Assembly: GCF_901933205.1 (NCBI RefSeq)
Contig: NC_044572.1
Location: 77,063,465 to 77,127,464, forward strand
Source: Camarhynchus parvulus
Lineage: Eukaryota; Chordata; Aves; Passeriformes; Thraupidae
Length of the DNA stretch: 64,000 bases
Direction of reading: 5' to 3'
The notes below the pieces were generated by a model. It saw only the letters and a program-made list of their open reading frames with translations. It was not told the origin of the DNA and did no database searches. Below, piece after piece: positions 38,961 through 52,300 of this stretch (positions are counted from its first letter, which is position 1; the number at the start of each line of letters is the position of its first letter). The position numbers and the translations under genes were made by a program.

Positions 38961-41900
38961 GCACGGAACACTCTGTGAAGCCATCTGGCTTTGGGTCAGT
39001 AAAATGGAAGACCTTTTGGGAGCAGAGAATGGGGGATAAGCCAACACCTAAAGGCAGTCCCATTACTGGCCATGCTCTTGATGAGGAGGAACCAGCCTAT
39101 GGCACCTCAGAAGGACTGGGCTACAGCAGAGAGGTCCCATCAATAGCCTAGTGATCATCGAATAAATGCAGGTGGGTGACTTGAGACAAGTAAGGGATCA
39201 TCCCATGAAATCGTAACAATTCAAAATAACCACCTGGGAAACAGCTCAGAAAAGAGTTTAAATTAGGTTCTGGGCTATCAGAATCATGGGAAAAGCCCCA
39301 AGGCAAACTAGGCAGGGACAGTCAGGGCTAACAGCGCCTTCAGATATCATACAGCAGACAAAATATTGAATGTCTTAGACATTATGCTTATGCTATGATT
39401 TTTGTGTTAGGTTAAGTGTTACTTAAGCCAGACTTCAGTCCTCCATTCCAGGTCCAAATATTATTTTCATGCACAAATCCTAGGTCCTAAAAGCTACCAT
39501 TCACAGATATTTGAAAAAAGTGTTTAATCACAGATGGATTAAGTAAGAACAGATGCAGTTTAGTCCATAAAATAAAACCACATAGAAAGTGTTCACCTTT
39601 ATACAGTACACACTGTTACAACCACTTTGAACAGTGGCATCTCTTGCACCTTAAACTTAACATGTGAAATGAAAATTACTTGATCACAAAAAGTCTGCTT
39701 CTAGCAGATGGAAAACTGTCCTGTACCTCATGTTTCTGAGCTGGTGAAACTGCTGAAACCCAGTAAAAACCATCTCAGCTAAAGAGCTGCTATTGAGGGC
39801 TTCCTCATTCCTTCTTTATATGCTGTGCCCAGTTGAAGCATCATTTCCAAAAAGTGCTCCAATTAGTAGCTTTGGTAAAGTTTCCAAGTCACATTTCTGT
39901 GGGATGAGGAAGTCCAGCATAATGATTTTCTGAAACAGACACAGCACATCCATTGAGCTATGAATGCTGCTTCCTCTCCTGCTTTTCTTTGACCACTATT
40001 CATTTATTCTGTAAAGAAAGAACTAGTAACTAGTATTAGCAACTGCTGTGCTTTCAGAATTTTCCACTCCATGGTTTCCAGAGATTAAAATCCCCTTTCT
40101 CCTTTCACACTGGGTAGGAAACCTTCTGGTATCTGTCTCCTGGTGATTTGAAGTTGTTCTGTAAAGCCCAGATACATCTGAGAAGTTGTTTCAGTGGCTT
40201 CAGTCACTGCACATTGAGGTGGTGGTTGCCATACTCCCTTGTACATGAAGGACACAGAAGTAGCTGCTCTGCTTATGTCCAAACCATCATATATCACCCC
40301 TAGACATCTGCAAATTATTTTGTTTTCTGTATAAATATCCACATGTTACTTACCCTTCATCTGGTACAGAACTTCCACTAACCATGTGTAGCTTCATGTG
40401 TATGATCAAATAATATTTATTATATATTTATTATTTATTGTATCAGTTATTTTTAGTAGTTGTAGTTTTTCCTGGAGGAACTATTGATATCCTTAGTTTT
40501 ATTCAGACTCTTTAAATAAGTATAATTCAAATGTTTCTGAGCATCGAGCGGTGGTGATTCATCTGCAGCAGTGTAAGTCACTGTGCTTCCCCAGAAAGGG
40601 AACACCAGGGGAGTTATGAATCCATTCTAGGCTTTCCCAGTCTCATACTGTACACAACACTTCCTAAACAATTTAAAAACACAGGACTGTGATTTAGAGT
40701 AACACAGTCATGCTTCACTTGCTACCATAAGCATGAGAAAAGGACAAAGGACAGAGCAGAGAGAAAGCATGGGTGCATGAAGCCAGTCATGTCTTAAGCT
40801 GCCATGGTTAAATTCACAAGTATGAACTGAAATCCAGTACTCTTCCTAAATGAAATCTGATTTAATCTACTTGATTAAAATTCCTGATTTGGAAATGATT
40901 TGAGGTAAAAGAAAGCAAGGCAGTAAACGCAGCCTGGAGGAATGTCTCGTCCTCACAGTGGTCTGGCAGGTTGCTTCCTGGGGATAGAAGACATAAGCCA
41001 GAACTGCAGTACAGGCTTGTGAAATGGAAAATGGAAGGGAGAAACTCCATAACTTCATAGAAAGTTTCAATCTTAAAATAGAGTTGTCTTAAGCAAGCAG
41101 TATCCTGCAGAGAACAGGGACTCTGTGTGTGCTTATTTCTGCTTCTAAGACTTCTCTGCTGCCCGTCACAGATCTGTATGAACATGATTGCTAAGGGCTG
41201 TAATTTAAAACCCAGAACAATGCATTAATAAATCTGACAAAGAACACAATGAGCACAAGTCAGACTTGGGAACTGCAGCAAATGCTGGAAAGCTGATGTG
41301 GCTACAAAAACTTTGTCTCACGACTGCCTGGATTGCTTTTACATGAGTCACCCGACCTCAGAATGTGGTCCTGCAAGGACTGAGCTTTCCGATTACCCTT
41401 ATTAGGGGTTTATTGTTTCTCAGGTTTCACACTCAGGACTGTCATTCCAGAAAATGACAATGGATCTGATGGAAGCATCCCCCGAGGGTGGCCAGTGATT
41501 CATCTTGAGTGCTGTGATAAAATTGCATAAATATTTTGGTTACTAGAAGAGCAGGATGCTAATGTGGTGACTACACTTACAGAGCCCTCTAATGTGGTAT
41601 CAAGAAAACCTAGTATATATTTGTGATCATGTTTTCAATACGTATTAGACATGTCTGCATCAGAACAGTAAAATAGGTCCACAGAACCAAATCACTGTAA
41701 AACGGCTAAACTAAAACCACAAAAACAATATACTGACTTAAGAGTCCCAATTTATTGAGGGACGTGAAAAGATCACACTTGCTAATAATTAACAAAAATA
41801 TCCCTCAGAATATCAGTTCTGCCACTGAATTCAAATCCTATCTTACTCAAGTGCTGTGTCGTCAAACCAGATGTCAGCTGATACCATGAGGTTTGAATTC

Positions 41901-42730
41901 TGAAGCCTGCCTAGATCCAGATCTGGGAATTCAATTCTAATCCATCTCGACTTATTACCAACTTCATACCTACTTTTCTCCCCACAGAGCCCAAGACTAT
42001 ATTTTCTTTAATATCAGAAAGGAAATGTTCTCTTTGAAAATTTCAATCTTATTTCAATAGCTCCTAGCTGCTGAAATCCACGAGGCTGCATTTTTAGCTT
42101 CATTTTAATTTCTATAGGTATTTAAGCCGTTCTCCTACTCCTAGTTTTAAAATAAAAACTATAATCTATTTCTCACTTGCAAATAGATCTACTGTGGGTG
42201 AAGCAGGCTTTGGCATGGAAGTGACTGCAATCCAGAGGCCAAAATTTTTATTAAATGCTGTTTCGCATTTTTTTCCATTTCTGGAGCAGATACGTGATGA
42301 ATCAAACCTTTAATCTGAGTGATTGATATGCCAATTTATACCTTCTTTGCTTTGATCTTTCAGTCCTACCACAGAGCAAATTAGGCCTCATATTTAAAAA
42401 CTTGGAAAATCCCATGGTTTTAATGTCTGCTTTTTCTCACTTCCCATTCTGAAATAGTTGACTTTTTTGTGGTTCCTTTGAGAAGTATAGCCCAGCATCT
42501 CCCTTGAACTTTGTTTTCTCTGTGTATTTAGACAACTAAAGAACACTACTTCAAGATTTCTCTTACCATTACTTTGCAGCAAATCACATGGTAGAGATCT
42601 TAATAAATTTAAAAAAAATGAGCCTGCATTCAAAAAAATTGCAAGTGTGCCTGACTTTTAAGTACCTGCTAAAGTCTCATTAAGCTCATGCCTGAAGTAA
42701 AATCCACCTAAGTATTTTGCTGAACAGAGC
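38961..42730. other. Gene-free intergenic DNA
   Basis: The first 200 bases (to about 39,160) are still GC-richer and may be more of the preceding repeat or its internal part. A slightly CpG-bearing patch at 41,310-41,500 is unassigned. Nothing else is recognisable. Confidence 0.55.
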
Positions 42731-42800
42731 CTTTTTGGATCAGATCCAATGCACATTGCAGCCAGTCAAAAATTCCCATTGACTTCAGTGGGCTCCCAGC
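42731..42800. repeat. Possible ancient palindromic (MITE-like) repeat relic
   Basis: The stretch contains 'tttttggatcagatccaatg' and 'ttcccattgacttcagtggg', two motifs that occur together in old amniote palindromic repeats ('CCATTGACTTCAATGGG' type). The second motif is itself nearly self-complementary. It is short and diverged, and no borders can be set with confidence. Confidence 0.4.
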
Positions 42801-43962
42801 CGATTCCTGGGAGGTATTGTGTGTGTGAAGTTCAGCACTTCTGCCAAACTTCAGTGCTTGCTCTGACATGTGTTCTTTAGCTTTTTTACACTGTCTCCTC
42901 TCAGCAGAAAAATGTAAAAATGTTAAGGCCCCCCTGAAAGGTCAGAGGAGTTTTTTCACCACTGCTTTAAATATGCTCTGGTCAAAACTGAGGCATTTAT
43001 ACCATTCCTTTCATCCTATGGGAAAAATAAAAGTAAATTATTTCAGGTCTAATATATAATTTTAGGTCTGATAAATGTCATTGCAACTTTATAATTTTGA
43101 GGTTACATAAATATCTTTACATAAATATTCAGGATATTCATTACAAATACCATATGCACATATAAACATAGAATGCAAACTCACATTATTGTACATAATC
43201 ACAATCTTCTAATGGTTTAAATAGTTTACAAAATATTTTTGTTTTTCAGAATTACAACTTTCATAAGTTTATATTCTGCTGGAAATTTTAAAATAGAAAC
43301 ATTTTCAGTTCAGATAAAAACCAAATTTGTAACATTTCATTTTTCCATAGAAGAAAAATTTGGGTTTTTTTCTGTTGAGATCTTCTAGAGTATTTCACAT
43401 TATATAATCTTCTACACTTACTTCTCCCTGCAACCTATTACTAGTAAAAATGGAAATTTACTTTTCAACACCATCCTTCATTGAAAATACTTCTTTGTTA
43501 TGTATACAACCAGCACCAGAATACAAAACTCAACTTTCAGAAATTAACTTTCCAAGAGCACAATGCATCAGACATTAATCTTAAATAGGGGCTCACCGTT
43601 AATCATGGTGTAGCTCAGACTTGGAGATTTGCACTACGACTGTTCTGTTAATTAGTGAGTACTATACACAAGGTACTTTCACTTGGCTTGCCTGTTTGAA
43701 GCAACTTAGAAACACTAATAAATTCTTTCTAAAATAGCCTTGCAGTTAAACAAATGTACTTTGTATACAATGTGACAAGCTAAGCTAAATTCAGCAGAGG
43801 AGAGCTCTGGTTTCTGGCAACTGTGTTAATTTTGTTGTAGCTTCATTAAGTATAAAAATTGAGGCTCAAATCTTAAGACGTCTTAAGGCCAATGAATTTC
43901 TGAAGTCTAATAAGCTGTACTGGTCCAATGCAGCTGGAGAACCAGTCAGCTGAATATGAAAT
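42801..43962. other. Gene-free AT-rich intergenic DNA
   Basis: AT-rich DNA leading into the GAAA array. I see nothing to annotate. Confidence 0.6.
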
Positions 43963-44453
<491 letters not shown>

Positions 44454-47287
44454 TCTATATTTACACTGTTTACACAGTAAGCTGCATGTGAAGGATGAAA
44501 GGACTGAACCTTCTCCAAGGGAATTTAAGACTCTCCTGTGCCTGAGTAGTCACTGTACTGGCTTTGGATTGGCCTTTCGCCACAGCAAGTATTCAAAGTG
44601 TGTTTGTCCTGTAAAGAGAAAAATTTAAATCATTGTCAGTCATCTCCTTCAAACATTTTTCCTCCTCCACCTTCTCTGCCTGCCTGTTATTAATAGCAGT
44701 GACTCTTTCAATTTGAAGAGAAAATCAGAGAAAATGGTAACTTGGAAAATCAGCTGTTCATACAACTTTGAACTTGTCCTCTGCCACACTAAAATCAGAG
44801 GTGTTGTAATTGATTCTTGCAGTGTTTTGCACAAGCCAATGCCTTGTTCTGCAAGGACCTTGCTCTTCAGTCATTCCTAGTCAAAGCAAAAATTCCCTCA
44901 CTTGTATTCAGAACAAGATTAGGAAATAAATTCTCTTTTCTTTCTATATTTTTTTAACATGTGAAGCAGTACTTAGTAGAATGAACACAGATAAAGTAGA
45001 GACGTTATTGGAACAAACAAGTGCAGTGACTTCTTTTACTCAATAACAAAAACAACAGATTAATTGGGAACCTTGTTCCCCAAAGAGAAGGCAGTTAAAT
45101 TCTTCCTGTCAAGATTTCAAAGTAGTTAAAAAAGCAACCAATCGAACAAACAAAAAAACACAACCAGAGAGAAATAAGAGAGCCTTTAAAGCAAATGAAT
45201 CAGATCACCCCTGCAGCAGGGGGAAAGTGGAATGCTGGTATGTAAGAGGAAAAGCATAGATAATTTTTGAGATCATACTTGGTGGATTCTTTAAAAGAAA
45301 CAATGGTCAGGAGAGCTTCAGAATAAAGCAAAAGTCCACAACAGAGACTCTATACTTACAATATGTCAGCACTGTCCACCTGCAGAAGATCATAGAACTA
45401 TTGCAAGGAGAGAAATGCCAAAAACTGCTGAGTCTATAAATAAAGAGAGAAAATGAATAGGAGAAAGCAGAGGAAACCTCCACCCTTCATGCTTTCCTGA
45501 CCTCTTATGTTTGGGTGGTGCTTTTAAATCCTCTCACTGACTATTTCCCTTGTGCTTCCCTGGTGACTTACTCCTCTCACAGACTAGTTAAACCAACAGA
45601 CAGTAATTTATACTTCTGTAATTCACATAATGACTCTTCATTGTCCCAGGATAATCTGAAACATTTTCTGTCTTAGTGGAGCATTAGCTTATGTTGTACA
45701 GATATCTACATAAAGGCAGCTTACCAAAATACCCAGTTGGAACAGCATTGTACACAGAGGTTTAATAAATCTCTATACTTTCAGATAATTTAATAGACTT
45801 GGTATTATTACAAATACATGAAATCATAAGCCCTTAAGCTTTGCATCTCACCAGCATTATTTCTCCCCCTGTTTTATCAGCAGCTATACCAATGGTACAG
45901 CAGAGCAGCCCCATCACCTTTTTTCCCCTCAGATGGCACTGCCTGGTCAGAGTAGAATATTTGGCTGCAAGTCCCCTGGACTCTGAGAGGCAAGGGAGGT
46001 GAGAGGAAAAGTGGGCTACATGAATAACTAGAGCATGCCTGATTCCAGAACAGCAGTTAATAATGAGAAGCATAGATATCTTCTCCAGGACAAGGCTGTG
46101 CTGGTTTCAGCTTGATTTTCCAAAATCCAAGTGAATTAGGCTGTCATGTCATGCACACTACTTCTTTACCTGCTGGATTACTGCTAGGCAGCTGAAGCAC
46201 AAATTAGGTGCGACTGATTCCAAGCTTTGTTTTAGAGTGAGACCATTTTTTTTTACCTTCTGTGTTATTTTTCTCTTCATTAAGAGTAAAGAATAGATTT
46301 GAGAACATCTACAGAATGCTTCAAGCTCTAAAATCTCAAAAATAGAGCTGATGTCCTAAAAATAATATGTATTAGTAAAGCAGTTGCTAAGTGCTGCACA
46401 ATAAGAAATCAATATTAATGAAAATATTTTCTCTCTCTAACTTTCCACTGTCTGCTTCAAGCCTCCAGCACCTCTTGGGAGCTGTTCTGATTATACTCTT
46501 AGGCAGTTGTTTTAAAACTAAGCAAATCAAGGGGAGAGAGTTTTGAAAAATTGTTTTGTCTTTGTCCCAAGGTAGAAAAATATCTCATTAAACATAAAGT
46601 CCTGATAGAGTGGGGATATCTGTGATTGTCTGGGTTACCAGCCATAGCACGTGGCTTTACTTCACTGTACAAAATGACTGGGCCCACTGCAACAGCTATA
46701 AGTAATTGGTACACACACGCTGCCATTTTTCTTCCACGAGAAATCAACACATGAAACATACTCTGTAGTCCATGAGTATGCCAAAGTACGTGTTCTATAA
46801 TTCCATTCATTCAATGAATAGAAATAGTATCACTTCCGAACAGTTAGTGCAGATAATGAGCATTATGAGCCATTGCAATCATTGTGATACCAAACCCTTT
46901 ACACATAGGAGAAGCTTGGAATTCTTCCCTAAAAGAAAATTGTGAGAACTAGAAATATTGAAATTTTCCAGAGGGGGAAAAAATAATTAAACCACAGTGT
47001 TATTTCATCTCTCTTAGATCTTTGTTAACCACATCAGGAAGAGAAAAAGGAGCTGTCTTCTCTTCATTAACCACGTTTAGCTTTGATACAATGGCTCAAG
47101 GAACATGGTCCTCCCCTTAGTTATTCAGTAACTTCTCACAACTATTCCAATTGTTCACTTTGTAAGAAACTCATGTTTCTTATTTGTAAAAGATAAAGCT
47201 GTTCAATAAAGATTAGGGACTTCGTGGGAGTATTACAAATAGGGACACACAAGTATGAAAGTATTTCACACCCACCTGTATCTGCAC

Positions 47288-47358
47288 AGTGATAAAACAG
47301 TGGAGAAAACCTACACGGTAACAGTGTAAGCCATCCACTGTTTCAGATACCAGGTGAG
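47288..47358. repeat. Dispersed repeat pair, copy 1
   Basis: From 'agtgataaaacag' to 'ataccaggtgag' this 71-base stretch aligns with 49,284-49,355 at roughly 70% identity by eye, with one single-base gap; most differences are transitions. The family is unknown to me. It may be an old interspersed repeat or a local duplication. Confidence 0.6.
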
Positions 47359-47543
47359 AGGACTCTTTGGGAACCACCCATGAATAAACAGTCCAAACTC
47401 TGTGGAGGGCATAGCTGACTGTTCAGCAATTCCAGTTTTTCTTATGGAAAAGATGTGTCTTCCCTACATGCAGGTGTGCCTGTTGAATAATTTTTTCCTT
47501 TTTTAAAAATTCCCTTCTAATAGCTTTAATGATTATTTTAACT

Positions 47544-47577
47544 GCATAATTTTCCTGACAGCATAATTTTCCTGACT
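47544..47577. repeat. 17-bp tandem duplication
   Basis: Two head-to-tail copies of GCATAATTTTCCTGAC(A/T) differ only at the last base, so the duplication is recent compared with the other decayed repeats here. Confidence 0.9.
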
Positions 47578-48658
47578 AATGTAATGAGAAGTTGAATGTG
47601 CAGTCTGGTCCATAAGTTCACTGAAATTTGGAAGAATTTTGATAAACTAAGATGGGAAGCATGAGAGACACGTGAAATCTGTGGTGGTTTTCAAAAATCT
47701 TGATATAAAATCCAGAATTTTCTGCAGATATTTTGCTCTGAAGCTTTGGTGTTGGTAGATGCCAGAAGTCAAGACAAAGTTCAGAGGGAGAAGAACCCAT
47801 GCAGTTTCCAACTAGAAAGAATTGGAGAGACTCCTCAAAATTGTTAGTTCCTGGGTTTTAAATGGCCCCAATTACTCTGACGCACATGGCTGAGTCACTT
47901 ATGAGCAGCTTCTTGTGCCCAAACATGGCTATGTGGGGATGCACGAGGACTCAAGAGAGTCTGACCTAGCTTCAGTTTCTAATCTTGTTGCTGCCTCCCC
48001 ACAACAAAAATGAAAGACTTAGAAAATAATTTTCTCTTCAGGATAAAAGAGGGAATTTAAAATTTTGTGGTTTCCACTGTGCCTATCCCAGCTCTGAATT
48101 AACTTAGTACTAGTTTATCTATGCACAGGCCAGCACAAAGGAAAAAAGCACAGAACAGCAATGATTGCTCAGCAGTCAGCACTGTACATGAGGCAGGGAT
48201 TTTCCAGGTCATTTTTATCCAGTTCATCACTGCAATTTGCTGGTCCAATTCTGCCAAATCATCAGAAGTACTTCTTAAAAGAAAGCCTCACCCAGTTCTG
48301 CACAGGCAGCAGTCTAAGAGTTTGCAGGGTTACTGGCACTTTTCATCAGAGATCCATTGTGAATTGTACTTTTAAATAAAGCACACAAAGATTAGAAAAT
48401 TCTCACTACTGCTGGACATATTCATATCCCCATGGGGATTTATAACAACTGATGATTTTGCCCAGTTGAAATAGGGACTTTGTCCTTGCCTATAGCAGGC
48501 TGAGACATGAAGGGAAGAATGTGTGAGGAGGCTTGTGACCAAAACACATGCTGCTGTTTCTCATTTGAGTAGTGATTGATGTACACAGAAAAAAAGTAAA
48601 CAGTTTTGCCTATTGATGGCCTGGTGAAGAAAAGAATGGCTGGAATGAAACCATGTAA

Positions 48659-48677
48659 GGGGTGGGGGGTGGGGGGG
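48659..48677 (+). other. Putative G-quadruplex motif
   Basis: The + strand reads G4-T-G6-T-G7, which supplies at least four runs of three or more G with loops of one base. It is a strong G4 pattern and unusual in this AT-rich stretch. No promoter or gene is visible nearby. Confidence 0.75.
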
Positions 48678-48891
48678 AAGTGAAGTAAAATTGAGAAATA
48701 TTTCATTGCAGGCAGTCACACAACACTTCAAAAATGCATGTAAGAATACCTTGTACTGCCCTCAGTTCTGCTGAAGGCAATGTAGAATGAATTTTAATTC
48801 CATGACAGCAGATACAGTCTAACTCTAATTCAGATGAAGGAAAATAGTACTTACTGGGACAACATTTGGTAATCACAGAATAGAAAACTTG

Positions 48892-48916
48892 AAAGACTTT
48901 GACTTTCAAAGTCTTT
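48892..48916. repeat. Short inverted repeat (11-bp arms, 3-base loop)
   Basis: AAAGACTTTGA, CTT, TCAAAGTCTTT. It is a perfect small hairpin in otherwise ordinary sequence. Confidence 0.85.
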
Positions 48917-49205
48917 TAGGGCTTTCCATTCCTCTGCCCTAAGGGAGAAGCAACCATATCCATGTAAATCCTGTCAAAGAGTTCTTCTTTCCATCCTTAA
49001 GATCCCTCAAGGTGGTTCCACAGCCTTCCCAGATAATTTACTGCCAAGTCTCTTCAGCAGGAGACTGGTGCAGCTACATCCCCGGAGGAGGGAAGAGCAG
49101 TTGGAGGGCAGACAGTCAGGAAGCCCTGGTGAGATAAAGGTGGGCAGCTCTTCTTACCCTCATGGTCATCCAGGCCTGGCAGCACACAAGAGAAGCTGTT
49201 CATAA

Positions 49206-49234
49206 AATGGTCTTATTGCGTTAATAGGACCATT
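49206..49234. repeat. Imperfect inverted repeat (12-bp arms, 1 mismatch)
   Basis: AATGGTCTTATT and AATAGGACCATT flank a 5-base centre (GCGTT). It sits about 50 bases before copy 2 of the dispersed repeat pair, so it might belong to the same old element. Confidence 0.8.
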
Positions 49235-49283
49235 GTTTTTTAAGAAAAATCCTAAAACACTACACATCTGCTTCTATCTTCAT

Positions 49284-49355
49284 AGTGATAAAACAGGGGG
49301 GAGAATCTATGTGGTACCAGAGTAAAGCATGTGATGGTTTCAGGTACCAGGTGAG
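49284..49355. repeat. Dispersed repeat pair, copy 2
   Basis: This copy has the same orientation as 47,288-47,358, about 2 kb away, and shares 'agtgataaaacag', 'gtttcag' and 'taccaggtgag'. Similarity falls away on both sides, although short matches ('ctctgga' plus 'ggcat') reappear about 80 bases downstream in both, hinting at a longer original unit. Confidence 0.6.
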
Positions 49356-52300
49356 CTGGTACATTTTTGTTTTATACATGGTTCGAAAGGCAAGGCTGTA
49401 CATGAAACCTTTCCAGAAGCACAGGAGCTCTCTGGAAGGCATGTGATATGTATGATGTTCCTTTTAAATTAGTGCTTTGGCCACTTTAGGAAAATCTGGC
49501 CTATTAACTAAAGCATGTACTGGGGAAAAGAAAGAGATCCTTGATGGAAAGGTCAGCCTGAAAGAGGAAGTAAATATCAATGGGAGTACTGGAGTGAAAG
49601 GAAAATTAAGAGCAGCGTGTGACTTTCTCTGTGCCTTCTCATGCAGGAAAACCCCTTTGCTTTCTTCTTACACAGTGTGGCTAACCTGCAACCCATGCTA
49701 TCTAGACCAGACTGCCAGCTTGTGTATTGCCTCCACATTCATTTAGAGTTGATCTGAAAAATCATTATCCTTGCCATTCACACTGATTGAAAACTTCTGC
49801 TGACATCCCCTGGTGACTGACTCCTTCCCAAATGATTATCTGACCTTGTAATGTCTTTTCAGTCAGCTTCTCTAGCTACACATACCCTGTCACTGACCAG
49901 CCACAGATAGATTGATTCTTACTTTCAATGTCATCAAACTAATTCTGGGATTTTAAAACTGGACAGCAAGGTATAAAATCAATGAAAACTGCCATTCACA
50001 TAAAAATTGCTCCCTTCAAAAATCCATATCTATGGTGAAGCATTATGACTAGAATTGACTGCAATTGGATCTGATTAATAGTACCATTGGATCTGACAGT
50101 CTCTCATGGCACCATCACTAAAACACGAAATTCACTGAATATTGGCTCAGGTCACCATGTAGAATTCTTGCCACAGCTTCCATCCCATCCTCTCATCTTT
50201 ACTGGAAACACTGCATGTATTCAGGATGCTAGAGATTAACTTGAACTTCACTGACATCACAGTCCATTTCTTTTTACACTCCTGTATCCTGCTGTATAAA
50301 GGTTTTGCTTATGATGCTGAAAAACCTTATGGACAACACCAAAACATATTTTATTGCATTTGCCATCTAAAATAAGTTCAGGAATCAATTCAGGAATATA
50401 AACATCGCACACAAAAAATCTCCTTAAACACATTTCAAATGTGATTACTTCTCTAAAAATGATTGTAACAGTGGAAATGCTTTTCTGCCAAACTAGATGC
50501 CCCTCCCATCATTACCAGCTTTGTTTTCGCCTGAAGGTGATATTTGTTCTTGTGGTAGCTACATTTTTATACTCAGCTTCCTCCTCTACAATACTGTATA
50601 AGACCCCATTCCTAAGGTGCTTCTCTTCTCAGGACACAGCTTTTGTCTTTGTCAACTTAGTTTTACTATGAAGTTAAATATCACTATAATGTTTATACCA
50701 ACTCTCAGGCTTTCAAACTCTTCCATTTTCTGCTCATCTTGACCAAGGAACTGAATAGCTTTTTCCAAGTTTTCAAACTTTCAGCCGAGAGAAACACCCT
50801 TCAGCTCAGCATGCTAGAATATATCAGCCACCTTTACTTTTGGAGCGTTTGGAAGAGAGGGAAACAACACACATTAAAACCCTCTGAAATCTTCCCCAGT
50901 GCCTGCCATTGGTACAGACACATCAAGCCAGAGGTGACGAGCACAGATGGAACACAGTTCAACTGAGGTGGTCTGAATGTTAAAGGTTCATCTGATAGTT
51001 TGGGTCATCACCTGTTTAGATCTCCATGAATGTAGGCATCTTGGTCCTGGCAGATTAAACAAGAAAAATGGATATAAAATTGGGTCAGGTATAACTAGAA
51101 AACGTGGCAGTGCAGCGATTAGTCTGTTCCAATATGTGCGTGATACAGCTAAGCTAGAACACCAAGATACAGTGAAAGGCAAAATTCAGGCCCAAGATAA
51201 GTACAGCATGACACACCAGTTTAAATTTAACACTTACCAGGAAGTATAAACCTCTTCTCCCTGTTAGCAATAATTTTTATCTTAATTTAATTTTCACATG
51301 CATATGCAGAAATATGCTGATCCTTATATTGTCCCCTATGACTACCAGAAACACTATGAATCATTCATAAAAACTGACTACCTAAAGTCTTAAATAAATC
51401 CTTTAAATGTGTCATTTCAGAACTTGTATTATTTTTCCTAATTATTATTCATATACTTCTTCAATTCAAATCCCAATCTGTCTGTTAAAAGCTTATCACT
51501 AAGGTTAAATTTAATTCATTCATATCTGACCATTCAGTTCTACATAATATAATGTGACATTCTATTGCTCATGCTCTTTTTTTTATTCTGTATGGAACAA
51601 CTGAAATAAAATTATTTTCATACAGTTCAATGGACCTAAATCACTAATTTTGCCAGCTGATGATCTGCCCTCCCATGTTTCAGGTTTTCTTTATTTACAC
51701 ATTGCAGGCAATGTGTGGCCAGACACCTTTAGACTGTCCATTTATCATTGGTCAACTGTTATGTTATAAAAGTATGGTTATATTACTATGTCCTTGAAAA
51801 ACTGAAAACTATTCAAAATTTATTCTAGATAAAATGGTGGAAAATTTTTGTAGGTAGGTTACAACTTCTTTTACTGGGAAATGTTACTCAAGTTTTAATG
51901 AGATTGAAATTTTCTTTTCCAATGTAGTCATTATGAGATACTGTTGTTCGCTTTTTGAAAAAAATGCTAGCTTAGGAATGCTGTCTTTTATTTAAAAATA
52001 AAATGAAGTGCAGCTGACAAAGTTCAGATAATTGGACAGAGCAGCAGAGCTTAAACCAGCAATGTATTCAGCATACTGACATGTGATATCTTTTGAAATC
52101 TCCATAGGGTCTTTTAGCTACAGTGAGCCATTGCAGAATCCTGGACTGTTGTAGAATAAAGGCTTTGCTCTTTCAGGCATGCACCAATTTCCAGTAACAT
52201 AATTATATTTTCAGCTTCTCCTTTGCACCAGATCAATTAATATTCTACTTGGTAAACATAGAAGTTTTTGCCACCTCAGTCCAGAATCCTGCAAGTAATG

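Noticed and set aside
38593..39039. 148-codon plus-strand ORF and overlapping minus-strand ORFs
   Set aside because: They lie mostly inside the LTR-like relic. The translation resembles no retroviral or cellular protein I know.
48870..48880. 'atcacagaat' considered as another CR1 end
   Set aside because: Only ten bases match and the following sequence does not continue as CR1.
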